Below, one piece after another: positions 8,434 to 15,169 of a stretch of DNA of 35,507 bases (the first letter of the stretch is position 1; every line of letters starts with the position of its first letter). Where the stretch lies: positions 61,838-97,344 of the forward strand of contig JAQUJC010000001.1 of assembly GCA_028681135.1 (NCBI GenBank), read 5' to 3'. The notes beneath the pieces were generated by a model. It searched no databases. It saw only the letters and a list, made by a program, of their open reading frames with translations, and was not told where the DNA came from. Source of the stretch: Kiritimatiellia bacterium. Its GTDB lineage: Bacteria > Verrucomicrobiota > Kiritimatiellia > CAIQIC01 > Lenti-01. The position numbers and the translations under genes were made by a program.

Positions 8434-8639
8434 CGGTTTGGACAGCTTCCCCATGCCCCGGGAAGCCGAATCCCATAATCAACCCTCTTTATATTACTAA
8501 ATTACGGGACTGACCCTCTTCAGCTGGTTTTAAGCGTTTATTTAACGAATTTCATGGAACCCTTCTTTCACACCTGCCGGATTCGGGTTGCCACATCTGA
8601 CGACACGCAAATTATCAGAGGGGTTCTACTTCGAAACGC

Positions 8640-8659
8640 ATGCCGACACAATACGGCAT
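8640..8659 (-). terminator. Weak hairpin downstream of the SHOCT-domain gene
   Basis: ATGCCG (8640-8645) and CGGCAT (8654-8659) form a 6-bp stem with loop ACACAATA, nine bases beyond the stop codon of the minus-strand gene. On the minus strand only a short GTTT follows, so termination is possible but weak. Confidence 0.25.
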
Positions 8660-8667
8660 ATGCAATA

Positions 8668-9288
8668 TCACTGGGGATTCAGTATCTTTTCTTTTTCACG
8701 AGCAAATTCATTTTCTGTCAAAACACCCCGGTCACGAAGTCCAGCCAATCGCTCCAACTGTTCAATGTGCCAATCCGACAGTCCCGGCTCAGGCTCTCCG
8801 GGGGTCAACAGGGCTGGATCGGCCGTCACCACGACATATCCCTTGCAGCGAACAACTTGGCTTGGGTCCAACCAAATGCTTTCAACCAACAACGTCACGT
8901 GGTATCCCCCCAAGGCATAATAAAACCTCCAACCGCTGGCCTGAAGGATTTGGGCAGCGGCCTGCAGATTGCGCGGAAGAGAGAATAGCAGCGTTCCCCT
9001 CCGATTCTGGTTCACATCTTCAGGAGTCAGCACCTGGGCATCCGTGCTAAACACAAACAGATTCTCGCTGATGGACAGGCAGAACGGTTGTTGCCCGAAC
9101 CAGGGCGTCGCAAAACCTTTTCCGCTCTGTGTCTGGAAGGAGCTGCTGAATACCACATGGGGCATCTGCTGCACTTCAGCGTAAAGTGCAGGCCACTGAT
9201 TATTGATCATCACATTGACCTGCTGGGCCCCAACGATTTGACACCCCCAAATCAAGGACATAACCGGTATCACGATCCAGCTTTTCAT
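8668..9288 (-). CDS. Exported protein with C-terminal SHOCT domain
   Basis: Protein of 206 residues. The ATG giving MKSWIVIPVMSLIWGC is chosen because GAGGG lies 8 bases upstream and the export signal begins there; a longer in-frame start would put charged residues before the signal. Cleavage could follow VGA (residue 21), or Cys16 could be lipidated. The central part (about 25-165) is beta-rich and unrecognised. The last 32 residues, beginning DWHIEQLERLAGLRDRG and continuing VLTENEFAREKEKIL, match the short C-terminal SHOCT helix pair, which is usually an oligomerisation or docking module. It is downstream of, and probably co-transcribed with, the lipoprotein gene at 9393-9959. Function unknown. 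Confidence 0.8.
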   Translation of the reverse strand: MKSWIVIPVMSLIWGCQIVGAQQVNVMINNQWPALYAEVQQMPHVVFSSSFQTQSGKGFATPWFGQQPFCLSISENLFVFSTDAQVLTPEDVNQNRRGTLLFSLPRNLQAAAQILQASGWRFYYALGGYHVTLLVESIWLDPSQVVRCKGYVVVTADPALLTPGEPEPGLSDWHIEQLERLAGLRDRGVLTENEFAREKEKILNPQ

Positions 9289-9392
9289 TTTCACAACCCT
9301 CGCACTCGTTTTCCTGTTATGAATGCAGTCGCCACTCAAATCCTGTCGGTTACATTGCCGTTTTTGTTATGCCTTCCACACCGGCATGATCC

Positions 9393-9959
9393 CTACTTCA
9401 TTCGCCAGAAACGACCGTGAAGGGGCATTTGGAACCCTTTTTTTATGCGCATCTGCTTGAGCCATTCCAAATGGATTTGCACATAGGGATAACCATCAGG
9501 CCCTTTCATATCTGCAACCAACCATTGCTGGCCAGGCGAGTCCCAGTGCAGCGACAACAGGGTGTGCTTGGGTTCGATGGAGGAACCGATTTCAAAGTCG
9601 TAATCCATCCTTACCACGGCCCGCCGCCCGTTGTTCCGGACCACCGTAAAAACTGGATCCTCCTTGAACCACCCATCCTGGCTATCCGTCCATGCGCAGG
9701 CATCGACGACATACCCCATCGGGATTCCTTCGTCACTCAGTCGATTCAGCAAGGCATAGAATTGCGGGGTCACGGCCCCCGCCAGCGGCCTGATGTCTTC
9801 CAGCGTGTAGAAATAGTGATGCTGCGTGAAGAACGTCTGCGCCGCGGGAACTGGATCTGTTTGGGTTCGTCCGGAACAGGACGCCAACAACACGGCAATC
9901 CATACCCCTGCTGCGCACAACGCCCAAGAGCTCGTCGTGAGCTTCCATTTTGGCTTCAT
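9393..9959 (-). CDS. Putative lipoprotein of unknown function
   Basis: Protein of 188 residues. The start at 9959 follows GGGAGGG by about 4 bases and gives a classical lipoprotein signal, basic MKPKWK then a hydrophobic core ending LLASC; Cys28 is the expected lipid attachment site. The mature part begins with a helix around AAQTFFTQHHYFYTLED and continues with alternating strands ending KKGFQMPLHGRFWRMK. This is weakly reminiscent of small DUF3828-like envelope proteins, but I cannot assign it. It is the first gene of an apparent two-gene minus-strand unit with the SHOCT-domain gene 104 bases downstream. Confidence 0.78.
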   Translation of the reverse strand: MKPKWKLTTSSWALCAAGVWIAVLLASCSGRTQTDPVPAAQTFFTQHHYFYTLEDIRPLAGAVTPQFYALLNRLSDEGIPMGYVVDACAWTDSQDGWFKEDPVFTVVRNNGRRAVVRMDYDFEIGSSIEPKHTLLSLHWDSPGQQWLVADMKGPDGYPYVQIHLEWLKQMRIKKGFQMPLHGRFWRMK

Positions 9960-10088
9960 TCGCCCTCCCTCATCCCTGTATGGCAGCACCGACATCGTCA
10001 TTTCCCATTTCACCCATTTCACATCTTGTATATTGACCTGTTGACGCCATGTTGTAGTATTCATGATGTATTACATAGGAGAAACTGA

Positions 10089-10406
10089 ACATTCGCAACC
10101 CATAATTCATTACCCACGGAAACGCCCCTCCCCAAGGATTTGGAGCTTGCCCGGAGAGCGGCCAAAGCCTGGAAGAAATTTCTCCAATACAACACAAACC
10201 GATGCCTGCGCCAGGCGAAACGGCTCTATGAAGCCGCGGAAGCGGAAGCCCGGTTGATCGGAGATCCCATCGCGGAAAAGCATTTCCGCAGCGAAGCCCA
10301 CCGGGTGTTTGAGTTCTGGCGTCTCAAGAACAATGCGTACATGCCCTTGTCTGACTACGAGTATTCACATCTTCGCCTACCTGCCTCATATAAAAAGGGG
10401 GGCTGA
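10089..10406 (+). pseudogene. Open frame without good start, possible gene remnant
   Basis: From the stop codon at 10086 a frame stays open to 10406 and encodes an Ala/Lys/Arg-rich, probably helical peptide (ELARRAAKAWKKFLQYN, then AKRLYEAAEAEARLIGDP). There is no ATG near the beginning; TTG 10140 is the only early alternative start and lacks a clear ribosome binding site. The composition looks coding-like but I recognise no family. It ends just before the metallophosphoesterase fragment, in a stretch of evident gene debris, so a 5'-truncated remnant is the best guess. Confidence 0.25.
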
Positions 10407-10428
10407 TACGAAACGCCCTTATGGAACG

Positions 10429-10569
10429 CTCATCGACCTCTGGATCCACGGCCACACCCACCACTGCGTGGACTATCAGATCGGCACCTGCCGCATTGTC
10501 AGCAACCAGCGCGGCTATGCCACCGAACTCGTTGCCGGCTTTCAACCGAACAAAACGATTACCATCTGA
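10429..10569 (+). pseudogene. C-terminal fragment of a calcineurin-like metallophosphoesterase
   Basis: The frame encodes LIDLWIHGHTHHCVDYQIG, then CRIVSNQRGYATE and a short tail to a stop codon. GHTH is the last metal-binding motif of the calcineurin-like phosphoesterase fold, and the following segment matches the end of those enzymes (usually a NPRGY-like motif; here NQRGY). The earlier motifs (DxH, GDxxD, GNHE) are absent upstream in any frame I examined. Only about 46 residues remain of a protein usually near 250, so this is a decayed gene. Confidence 0.75.
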
Positions 10570-10638
10570 ATCAACAGCATTTTAAAGGTGATGAATGATT
10601 CAGGCTAAGGCCATCGTCAAAACAGCCTTCGCAACCTT

Positions 10639-11001
10639 CTACCCTTCTCTGTGGAAATCTCTTAATCCTCGTACAGAGGCAACATCATTGGAAATAACAT
10701 CTTGCCACCCTGATTTGACCTCTGCTCTTGAATCAAATCTTTGTATGTATGGTTTGATATCAAGCAAAGGTGTACCATCCAATATATCAAGGTCTCTGAC
10801 ATGAAGAGTATTATTTTCAATTTTATCCAATCGGACGAGACTCATTCCAAAACTATTAGGACGATAGGGGGCACGCGTCGCAAAGATGCCATGTTTGTAT
10901 ATATCGGCATTAGGGGTTTGAAAACGGGTCAGTTTTTGCTGTGGTGCAAAATGATTGGCTGGGACTGAGTTTTCCACAGTATGGAAAATATTTTCACACA
11001 T
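10639..11001 (-). pseudogene. Truncated TrmO (tRNA t6A37 N6-methyltransferase) remnant
   Basis: The 120-residue frame contains the C-terminal half of the TrmO/TsaA family core: GIFATRAPYRPNSFGMSLVR, then LDILDGTPLLDIKPYI, both diagnostic. TrmO methylates N6-threonylcarbamoyladenosine at position 37 of tRNA-Thr. The N-terminal beta-barrel part, including the usual GxVxS...RQ entry and the ShIwvlyWfH motif, is missing. The first few codons of this frame (the ENS segment and before) are made from the palindromic repeats at 10970-11019, so the ATG is fortuitous. The gene appears cut at the repeats. Residual expression of a partial protein cannot be excluded. Confidence 0.75.
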
Positions 11002-11019
11002 TTTCCACGCTATGGAAAA
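10970..11019. repeat. Pair of palindromes TTTTCCA-N5-TGGAAAA
   Basis: Two near-identical 19-base palindromes: TTTTCCACAGTATGGAAAA at 10970-10988 and TTTTCCACGCTATGGAAAA at 11001-11019. Only the central bases differ, and the copies are 31 bases apart start to start. The truncated TrmO frame begins inside them. They could be termini or scars of a small mobile palindromic element, or a paired protein-binding site. Confidence 0.7.
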
Positions 11020-11082
11020 CGTGTGGTGAGCGAGCCCGGCCGTCGTGCATTTGGGCCAACCGTGTCGCGTGAATAACCCAGG

Positions 11083-11886
11083 CTAGAAAGGTACCAGGGT
11101 TTTTCGCCGCTGGCGGAATTCGGCGCGGTGGGTATAGCCTGCGGCGCGGGCCAGGGCGATGGCCTCCTCGAAATAGCGGCCGATCTGACTCGGGTCGTGG
11201 GCATCGGACCCGAAAGTGATGGGGATGTCGCGCTCCTTCATCATGCCCAGGATGAGCTGCGAGGGGTAGGCCTCGGCGGCGCCGTGGTCGGAACCACTGG
11301 TGTTGATTTCAATGGCCATGTCGGCTTCGGCGACGGCATCGAGGGCGGGCGGGACGATTTCCTTCAGCAGGGGCTCCGGGGCATGAATGCCGGCGCGTTT
11401 GACGACATCAAAATGCGCACAGACGTCATAGAGCCGGGTACGGGCCAGTTCCGTCATGCGGCGATAGTAGGTGCGGTTCATCTGTTCGATGAATGCCGGT
11501 GTGGCGGCGGGATCGTCCGGGGCGAGATTCCAGAAGGGGCCTGTATGCAGCGACCCGAGCACAATGTCGAAATCGGCTTGGGCCAGAACCGCTTGGATAT
11601 GGCCTTGGACCAGATCGAGTTGGTAGTCGGCTTCGATGCCCAGCAGAACCCGGCAGGGGGCGGCCTGCTGGGCTTCGCGGACCAATGCCAGATAGGTGGC
11701 AAAATCCGTGTCCGGCATGCGGATGGACGGCGTCGGATCGTTGGGAAAGGGGATATGCTCGGTACAGGCGATCTCGGCAATGCCGCGCGCCGCGGCGGCG
11801 TGGGCGTAGTCAAGCGGCGTTCCAGAGGCGTGGCGGCAGAGATACGTATGCGTATGGTAATCAGCAGGCAGAGGCAACGGTTTCAT
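11083..11886 (-). CDS. hisK: Histidinol-phosphatase, PHP family (HisK/HisJ type)
   Basis: Metal-dependent phosphatase expected to convert histidinol phosphate to histidinol in histidine synthesis. The 267-residue protein has the PHP metal motifs in order: DYHTHTYLCRHA (9-20), EHIPFP, GIEADY, GSLHTGPFW, DVCAHFDVVKR, EINTSG and FGSDAHDPSQIG. The ATG at 11886 puts the first motif 8 residues from the N-terminus, as is typical; an in-frame TTG 39 bases upstream would add a Pro/Gly-rich extension without support. The ribosome binding site is weak (GGTGGGG about 8 bases upstream). The gene stands alone, with no other his gene in the window. Other PHP phosphoesterases with the same fold cannot be fully excluded. 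Confidence 0.85.
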   Translation of the reverse strand: MKPLPLPADYHTHTYLCRHASGTPLDYAHAAAARGIAEIACTEHIPFPNDPTPSIRMPDTDFATYLALVREAQQAAPCRVLLGIEADYQLDLVQGHIQAVLAQADFDIVLGSLHTGPFWNLAPDDPAATPAFIEQMNRTYYRRMTELARTRLYDVCAHFDVVKRAGIHAPEPLLKEIVPPALDAVAEADMAIEINTSGSDHGAAEAYPSQLILGMMKERDIPITFGSDAHDPSQIGRYFEEAIALARAAGYTHRAEFRQRRKTLVPF

Positions 11887-11934
11887 AGGAGGCCCCACCG
11901 TACCCTCGAGCGGCGGGCCTGTCAACGAGGGCCG

Positions 11935-11959
11935 CCTTCTTCGTCTAGGCTACGAAGGA
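11935..11959. repeat. Hairpin CTTCGT-CTAGGCT-ACGAAG
   Basis: CTTCGT (11939-11944) pairs with ACGAAG (11952-11957). The phrase resembles the ATAGCTT...GCGA and CTTGGCGAAGG units at 8108-8141, and a G8 run (11964-11971) follows as a G run follows there. It is a probable second member of that dispersed family. No gene is nearby on the plus strand until 12157. Confidence 0.4.
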
Positions 11960-12088
11960 CAAAGGGGGGGGCGATGTCCGAGGTCCGGGAACAAGGAGTG
12001 ATGCGCCTGATTGGTCTGATTCAATGAATGCGGATTTTTCGACCAACGACCACCCATTTTCCAACACTCCCCCACCATCCCCCCCCGC

Positions 12089-12116
12089 TTTACAATGTGT
12101 GAAGTTGTGATAGTGT
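12089..12116 (+). promoter_or_regulatory. Candidate promoter of the feo operon
   Basis: TTTACA (12089-12094) and TAGTGT (12111-12116) are spaced by 16 bases and lie about 40 bases upstream of the regulator gene. The implied transcription start near 12123 falls in the dyad at 12122-12143. Confidence 0.4.
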
Positions 12117-12121
12117 TTGAG

Positions 12122-12143
12122 GTTCTAAACAATTTGTTAGGAC
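12122..12143 (+). promoter_or_regulatory. Candidate DtxR-family operator
   Basis: GTTCTAA (12122-12128) and TTAGGAC (12137-12143) form a dyad with one mismatch and an 8-base centre. The TTAGG half resembles the TTAGGTTAG half of known DtxR/IdeR boxes. It overlaps the predicted start of transcription, where an iron-loaded repressor would block the operon encoding itself and FeoB. Confidence 0.4.
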
Positions 12144-12156
12144 ACAAAAGGCGGCC

Positions 12157-12846
12157 ATGAAGATTGAACGATTGAGCGCGAAGGCAGAAGACTATCTCGA
12201 GACCATCCTGCGGTTGTCGGAAACACCGCGCGGCGCTCGGACGGGAGATATTGCTCATGCGCTGAACGTCCAGCCGTCGACCGTGTCAGCCGCACTGAAA
12301 TCCCTGGCCGAACAGGGCTTGGTCGATTACGAGCCCTATGGGACCGTGGGGCTGACCCCCAAAGGTCGCCAGGTGGCCGAAGATATCGCCGGACGCCACG
12401 TTTCCTTGCGACGATTCTTCATGGAAACCCTCGGGCTGACCCAGGTGGAAGCGGAGGAAGTGGCCTGTGGCATGGAGCATGACGCGACGCCGTTGGTAGT
12501 GGAGCGCATGGGGATGCTGGGGCGCTTTTTGCGTGAGCATCCGGGCATGTTGGCCAAATGGGAAATGGCGCGCGAGGCCGCCAAGGGCGAGAGCGCGCCG
12601 GGGGTTGAATCCGGTTTGGATGAATTGCCGCAGGGGGTCCGCGGCGTTGTGATGTCCGTCAATGTGGCCCCTTCGCTGCGCAAACGGTTAGTGGAAATGG
12701 GGGTGACCCCCGGGGTGTTGATTGCGGTGGAGCGTGTGGCGCCGCTGGGCGATCCCATCGCGGTGGAGGTGCGGGGCTACCGCCTGTCCATGCGTAAAGC
12801 GGAAGCGGCAAAAATTCGCGTCAAATGGCGCCCAGGCCTCATATGA
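12157..12846 (+). CDS. DtxR/MntR-family metal-dependent repressor with FeoA domain
   Basis: Transcription regulator of 229 residues. Residues 1-70 are the winged helix (SAKAEDYLETILRL, TGDIAHALNVQPSTVSAALK, the recognition helix, then GTVGLTPKG). Residues about 70-140 are the metal-binding dimerisation part with GRHVSLRRFF and AEEVACGMEHDAT, the Glu/Cys/His set expected for Fe2+ or Mn2+. Residues about 155-229 form an SH3-like FeoA domain (LPQGVRGVV, RKRLVEMGVTPG, APLGDPIAVEVRGYRLSMR). AAAAGG lies 5 bases before the ATG. It is followed after 13 bases by feoB, so the regulator probably senses iron and represses its own operon. No separate feoA gene is present; the fused domain may be only the regulator's third domain or may also serve FeoB. 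Confidence 0.92.
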   Translation: MKIERLSAKAEDYLETILRLSETPRGARTGDIAHALNVQPSTVSAALKSLAEQGLVDYEPYGTVGLTPKGRQVAEDIAGRHVSLRRFFMETLGLTQVEAEEVACGMEHDATPLVVERMGMLGRFLREHPGMLAKWEMAREAAKGESAPGVESGLDELPQGVRGVVMSVNVAPSLRKRLVEMGVTPGVLIAVERVAPLGDPIAVEVRGYRLSMRKAEAAKIRVKWRPGLI

Positions 12847-12859
12847 TCTGGAAGCGCAT

Positions 12860-14971
12860 ATGACGAAGAGCCGTACACCCCCCTCGGAGCGGAGCTGGAC
12901 GATCCTGCTGGCGGGAAATCCCAACAGCGGCAAGTCCAGTGTGTTCAACTGGATGGCCGGGGCCCACCAGCATGTGGGCAACTATCCCGGCGTGACCGTG
13001 GAAAAAAAGTCGGCCCATTTTGTCCACCATGGCAATCGCATTGAACTGGTGGATTTGCCGGGCGTCTACAGCTTGCTGGCGTCCTCACCTGAGGAAGTCA
13101 TTGCCCGTGATGAAATTTTGTCGGGGTCCGCGGATGTCGTGATTCAAATAGTGGATGCCACCAATCTGGAGCGTAATCTACATTTGACGGCGCAGTTGAC
13201 GGAGATGGGGGTCCCGGTGGTCTATGCGCTGAACATGAGCGATGAGGCGGCGGCCAAGGGATTGCAGTTTGATGTGGAGTTGCTGGCCAGTCTGCTTGGC
13301 GGTCCGGTGGTGCCCACCAACGGTAGCACGGGTGGCGGAGTGGCGGCGTTGCTGGTGGCCGCCCTCCAGGTGGCCGATGCGGGCGAAGCCTGTACCGGCC
13401 GGGTGAACTACGGACTGGAACTCGAGTCGGCCCTGATGGTTATCGGCGGACAATTCGAGGGCGACGATGCGGTCTCGGCCCGCCGCCGGTCCATTGCCTT
13501 GCTCGACGGGCTGGATGATCCGCACGCCCCGGCTGGGGCCGTGGAGGCGGCGCGGCAGGAAGCGGAACGCCTCGAAAAACGGGGGGGGCGTCCCGTGGAT
13601 GTGCAATTGGCCGAGGCCCGCTATGGGTTTGCGCTGGGGGTGGCGCGGGAGGCCAATCAGGGCAAGGCCCATCATGTACGGCGGGATCGCACGATGCGCA
13701 TCGACTCCCTCCTGCTGCACCGCATTTGGGGATTGCCGATTTTTGTAGTGCTGATGTGGGCGCTCTTCAACCTGGTATTTGCGTTGGGCGAGCCGCCCAT
13801 GCAGTGGATTGAACACGGACTGGGGTGGTTGGCGGGACACGTCGTGGACCTCTGGCCCGCGGGGGCGGCCCCGTTGTTGCAGTCGTTGGTGGTGGACGGC
13901 ATCATTGGGGGCGTGGGCGGCGTTATTTCGTTTTTGCCCAACATCCTGCTGTTGTTCCTGGGGATTGCTTTTCTCGAGGACACTGGCTACATGGCCCGGG
14001 TGGCCTTCCTGATGGATCGGGTGATGCACAAAATGGGGCTGCATGGGAAAAGTTTTATTCCCATGCTGATTGGGTTGGGCTGTACGGTGCCGGCCATCCT
14101 GGCCACGCGAATGCTGGAGAGTCGGCGGGACCGCTTTACGACCATCATGGTGGCGCCCTTTGTGCCCTGCGGCGCCCGCTTGACAATTTATGCGCTGTTA
14201 ATCCCGGCGTTCTTTGCTCCGGTATGGCGCGGGTGGGTTTTGTGGGGGCTGTACATGTCCGGTATTTTGGCAGCGATTGGGGTGGCGCGGATGCTGCGTC
14301 AGACGGTCCTGCGTGGCGACAGCGCGCCCTTTGTGATGGAGTTGCCGCCCTATCGAATTCCCACCGGTCGTTCCGTGGTCATCCACATGTGGGACCGCGC
14401 GTGGATGTACCTGCAAAAAGCGGGCACGGTGATTCTGGCCCTCTCGATTCTGCTGTGGGCGTTGGGAACGTTTCCACGGCGGGTGGACTTCTCGCGCGAC
14501 TATGCCGCGGCGCTGGAGCAGGCGGCAACGCCGGACGAAACGGCCACGCTCAAGGCAAGTTGGCAGGCGGAACGCCTGGAATACACCATCATTGGCCGGA
14601 TGGGGCGCGCGATGGAACCGGTTCTGTCGCCGCTGGGCTTTGATTGGCGGGTGAGCACGGCGCTGGTTGGTGCCTTCGCGGCCAAGGAAGTGTTTGTGGC
14701 CCAAATGGGGATTGTGCTGTCACTGGGTAGCGTGGATGACGAACCGGACAGCCTGCGCCGGTCGTTGCGCGAGCAGTATTCGCCTTTGCAGGGCATCGCC
14801 ATGATGTTGTTTTGCCTGTTGAGCGCCCCCTGTATAGCGACGATTGCGGTGACCCAGCGCGAAACCCATTCTTGGGGATGGGCCCTGGGGATGCTCGTGG
14901 GCATGACGGCTATCGCCTGGCTGGTCACCTTTGTCGTGTATCAAGTCGGTATGGCTGTGGGCTGGGGGTGA
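12860..14971 (+). CDS. feoB: Ferrous iron transport protein FeoB
   Basis: Inner-membrane Fe2+ importer with an N-terminal G domain, 703 residues. The GTPase part shows G1 GNPNSGKSS (19-27), G3 DLPGVY (65-70) and G4 NMSD (125-128). A helical spacer follows to about residue 290, then the membrane part beginning GLPIFVVLMWALF. The gate motifs are present: MLIGLGCTVPAILATR, with the conserved cysteine, and PFVPCGARLTIY. The second gate repeat has AAKEVFVAQMGIV and FCLLSAPCIATIAV. The chosen ATG follows GGAAG by 5 bases; an upstream in-frame extension overlaps the regulator gene and is not FeoB-like. A G8 run (13581-13588) is in frame. It is second in the operon, six bases before the small Cys-rich gene. 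Confidence 0.96.
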   Translation: MTKSRTPPSERSWTILLAGNPNSGKSSVFNWMAGAHQHVGNYPGVTVEKKSAHFVHHGNRIELVDLPGVYSLLASSPEEVIARDEILSGSADVVIQIVDATNLERNLHLTAQLTEMGVPVVYALNMSDEAAAKGLQFDVELLASLLGGPVVPTNGSTGGGVAALLVAALQVADAGEACTGRVNYGLELESALMVIGGQFEGDDAVSARRRSIALLDGLDDPHAPAGAVEAARQEAERLEKRGGRPVDVQLAEARYGFALGVAREANQGKAHHVRRDRTMRIDSLLLHRIWGLPIFVVLMWALFNLVFALGEPPMQWIEHGLGWLAGHVVDLWPAGAAPLLQSLVVDGIIGGVGGVISFLPNILLLFLGIAFLEDTGYMARVAFLMDRVMHKMGLHGKSFIPMLIGLGCTVPAILATRMLESRRDRFTTIMVAPFVPCGARLTIYALLIPAFFAPVWRGWVLWGLYMSGILAAIGVARMLRQTVLRGDSAPFVMELPPYRIPTGRSVVIHMWDRAWMYLQKAGTVILALSILLWALGTFPRRVDFSRDYAAALEQAATPDETATLKASWQAERLEYTIIGRMGRAMEPVLSPLGFDWRVSTALVGAFAAKEVFVAQMGIVLSLGSVDDEPDSLRRSLREQYSPLQGIAMMLFCLLSAPCIATIAVTQRETHSWGWALGMLVGMTAIAWLVTFVVYQVGMAVGWG

Positions 14972-14977
14972 TGTGAT

Positions 14978-15169
14978 ATGAACACACAATGGGCAGACTG
15001 GGTGGCCGTGGGACTGGCCGTGGCCCTTGCCTTGACCTGGCTGGGATTCCGCCTTCGCCGTCAGTGGCGGAAGCAGAAAGACCTGCCGCCGGGATCCATC
15101 GGGTGCGACGCGGGGTGCGAAAACTGCCCATTCAGCAAGAATTGCACGAGTCAGAATCCGCCGGACTAA
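14978..15169 (+). CDS. FeoB-associated Cys-rich membrane protein
   Basis: Small protein of 63 residues: one N-terminal membrane helix (about 7-25), a basic stretch (RLRRQWRKQKD), then four cysteines in GCDAGCENCPFSKNC. This matches the small FeoB-associated Cys-rich proteins often found in place of FeoC; the cysteines may hold iron or an Fe-S cluster. GGGGGTGA overlaps the feoB stop and serves as ribosome binding site 6 bases upstream. It ends tail to tail with the minus-strand neighbour, the two stop codons sharing the bases CTAA. Confidence 0.88.
   Translation: MNTQWADWVAVGLAVALALTWLGFRLRRQWRKQKDLPPGSIGCDAGCENCPFSKNCTSQNPPD

Larger units (their letters stand above)
8012..8667. other. Gene-free repeat-bearing region
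   Basis: About 650 bases separating the beta-helix gene from the converging minus-strand gene. The first 270 bases are made largely of degenerate repeat phrases, listed separately. The middle (8290-8500) is AT-richer, and a 70-codon frame at 8288-8500 has no family similarity or ribosome binding site I can see. The last part, 8500-8667, holds only a weak hairpin. Confidence 0.5.

Noticed and set aside
8288-8500. 70-codon plus-strand frame in the repeat-bearing gap
   Set aside because: It includes degenerate repeat phrases and lacks a start context or coding-like composition.
6000-11100. Possible CRISPR array or complete insertion sequence in the accessory stretch
   Set aside because: The repeats are short, degenerate and without equal spacers, and no cas gene or transposase is present.
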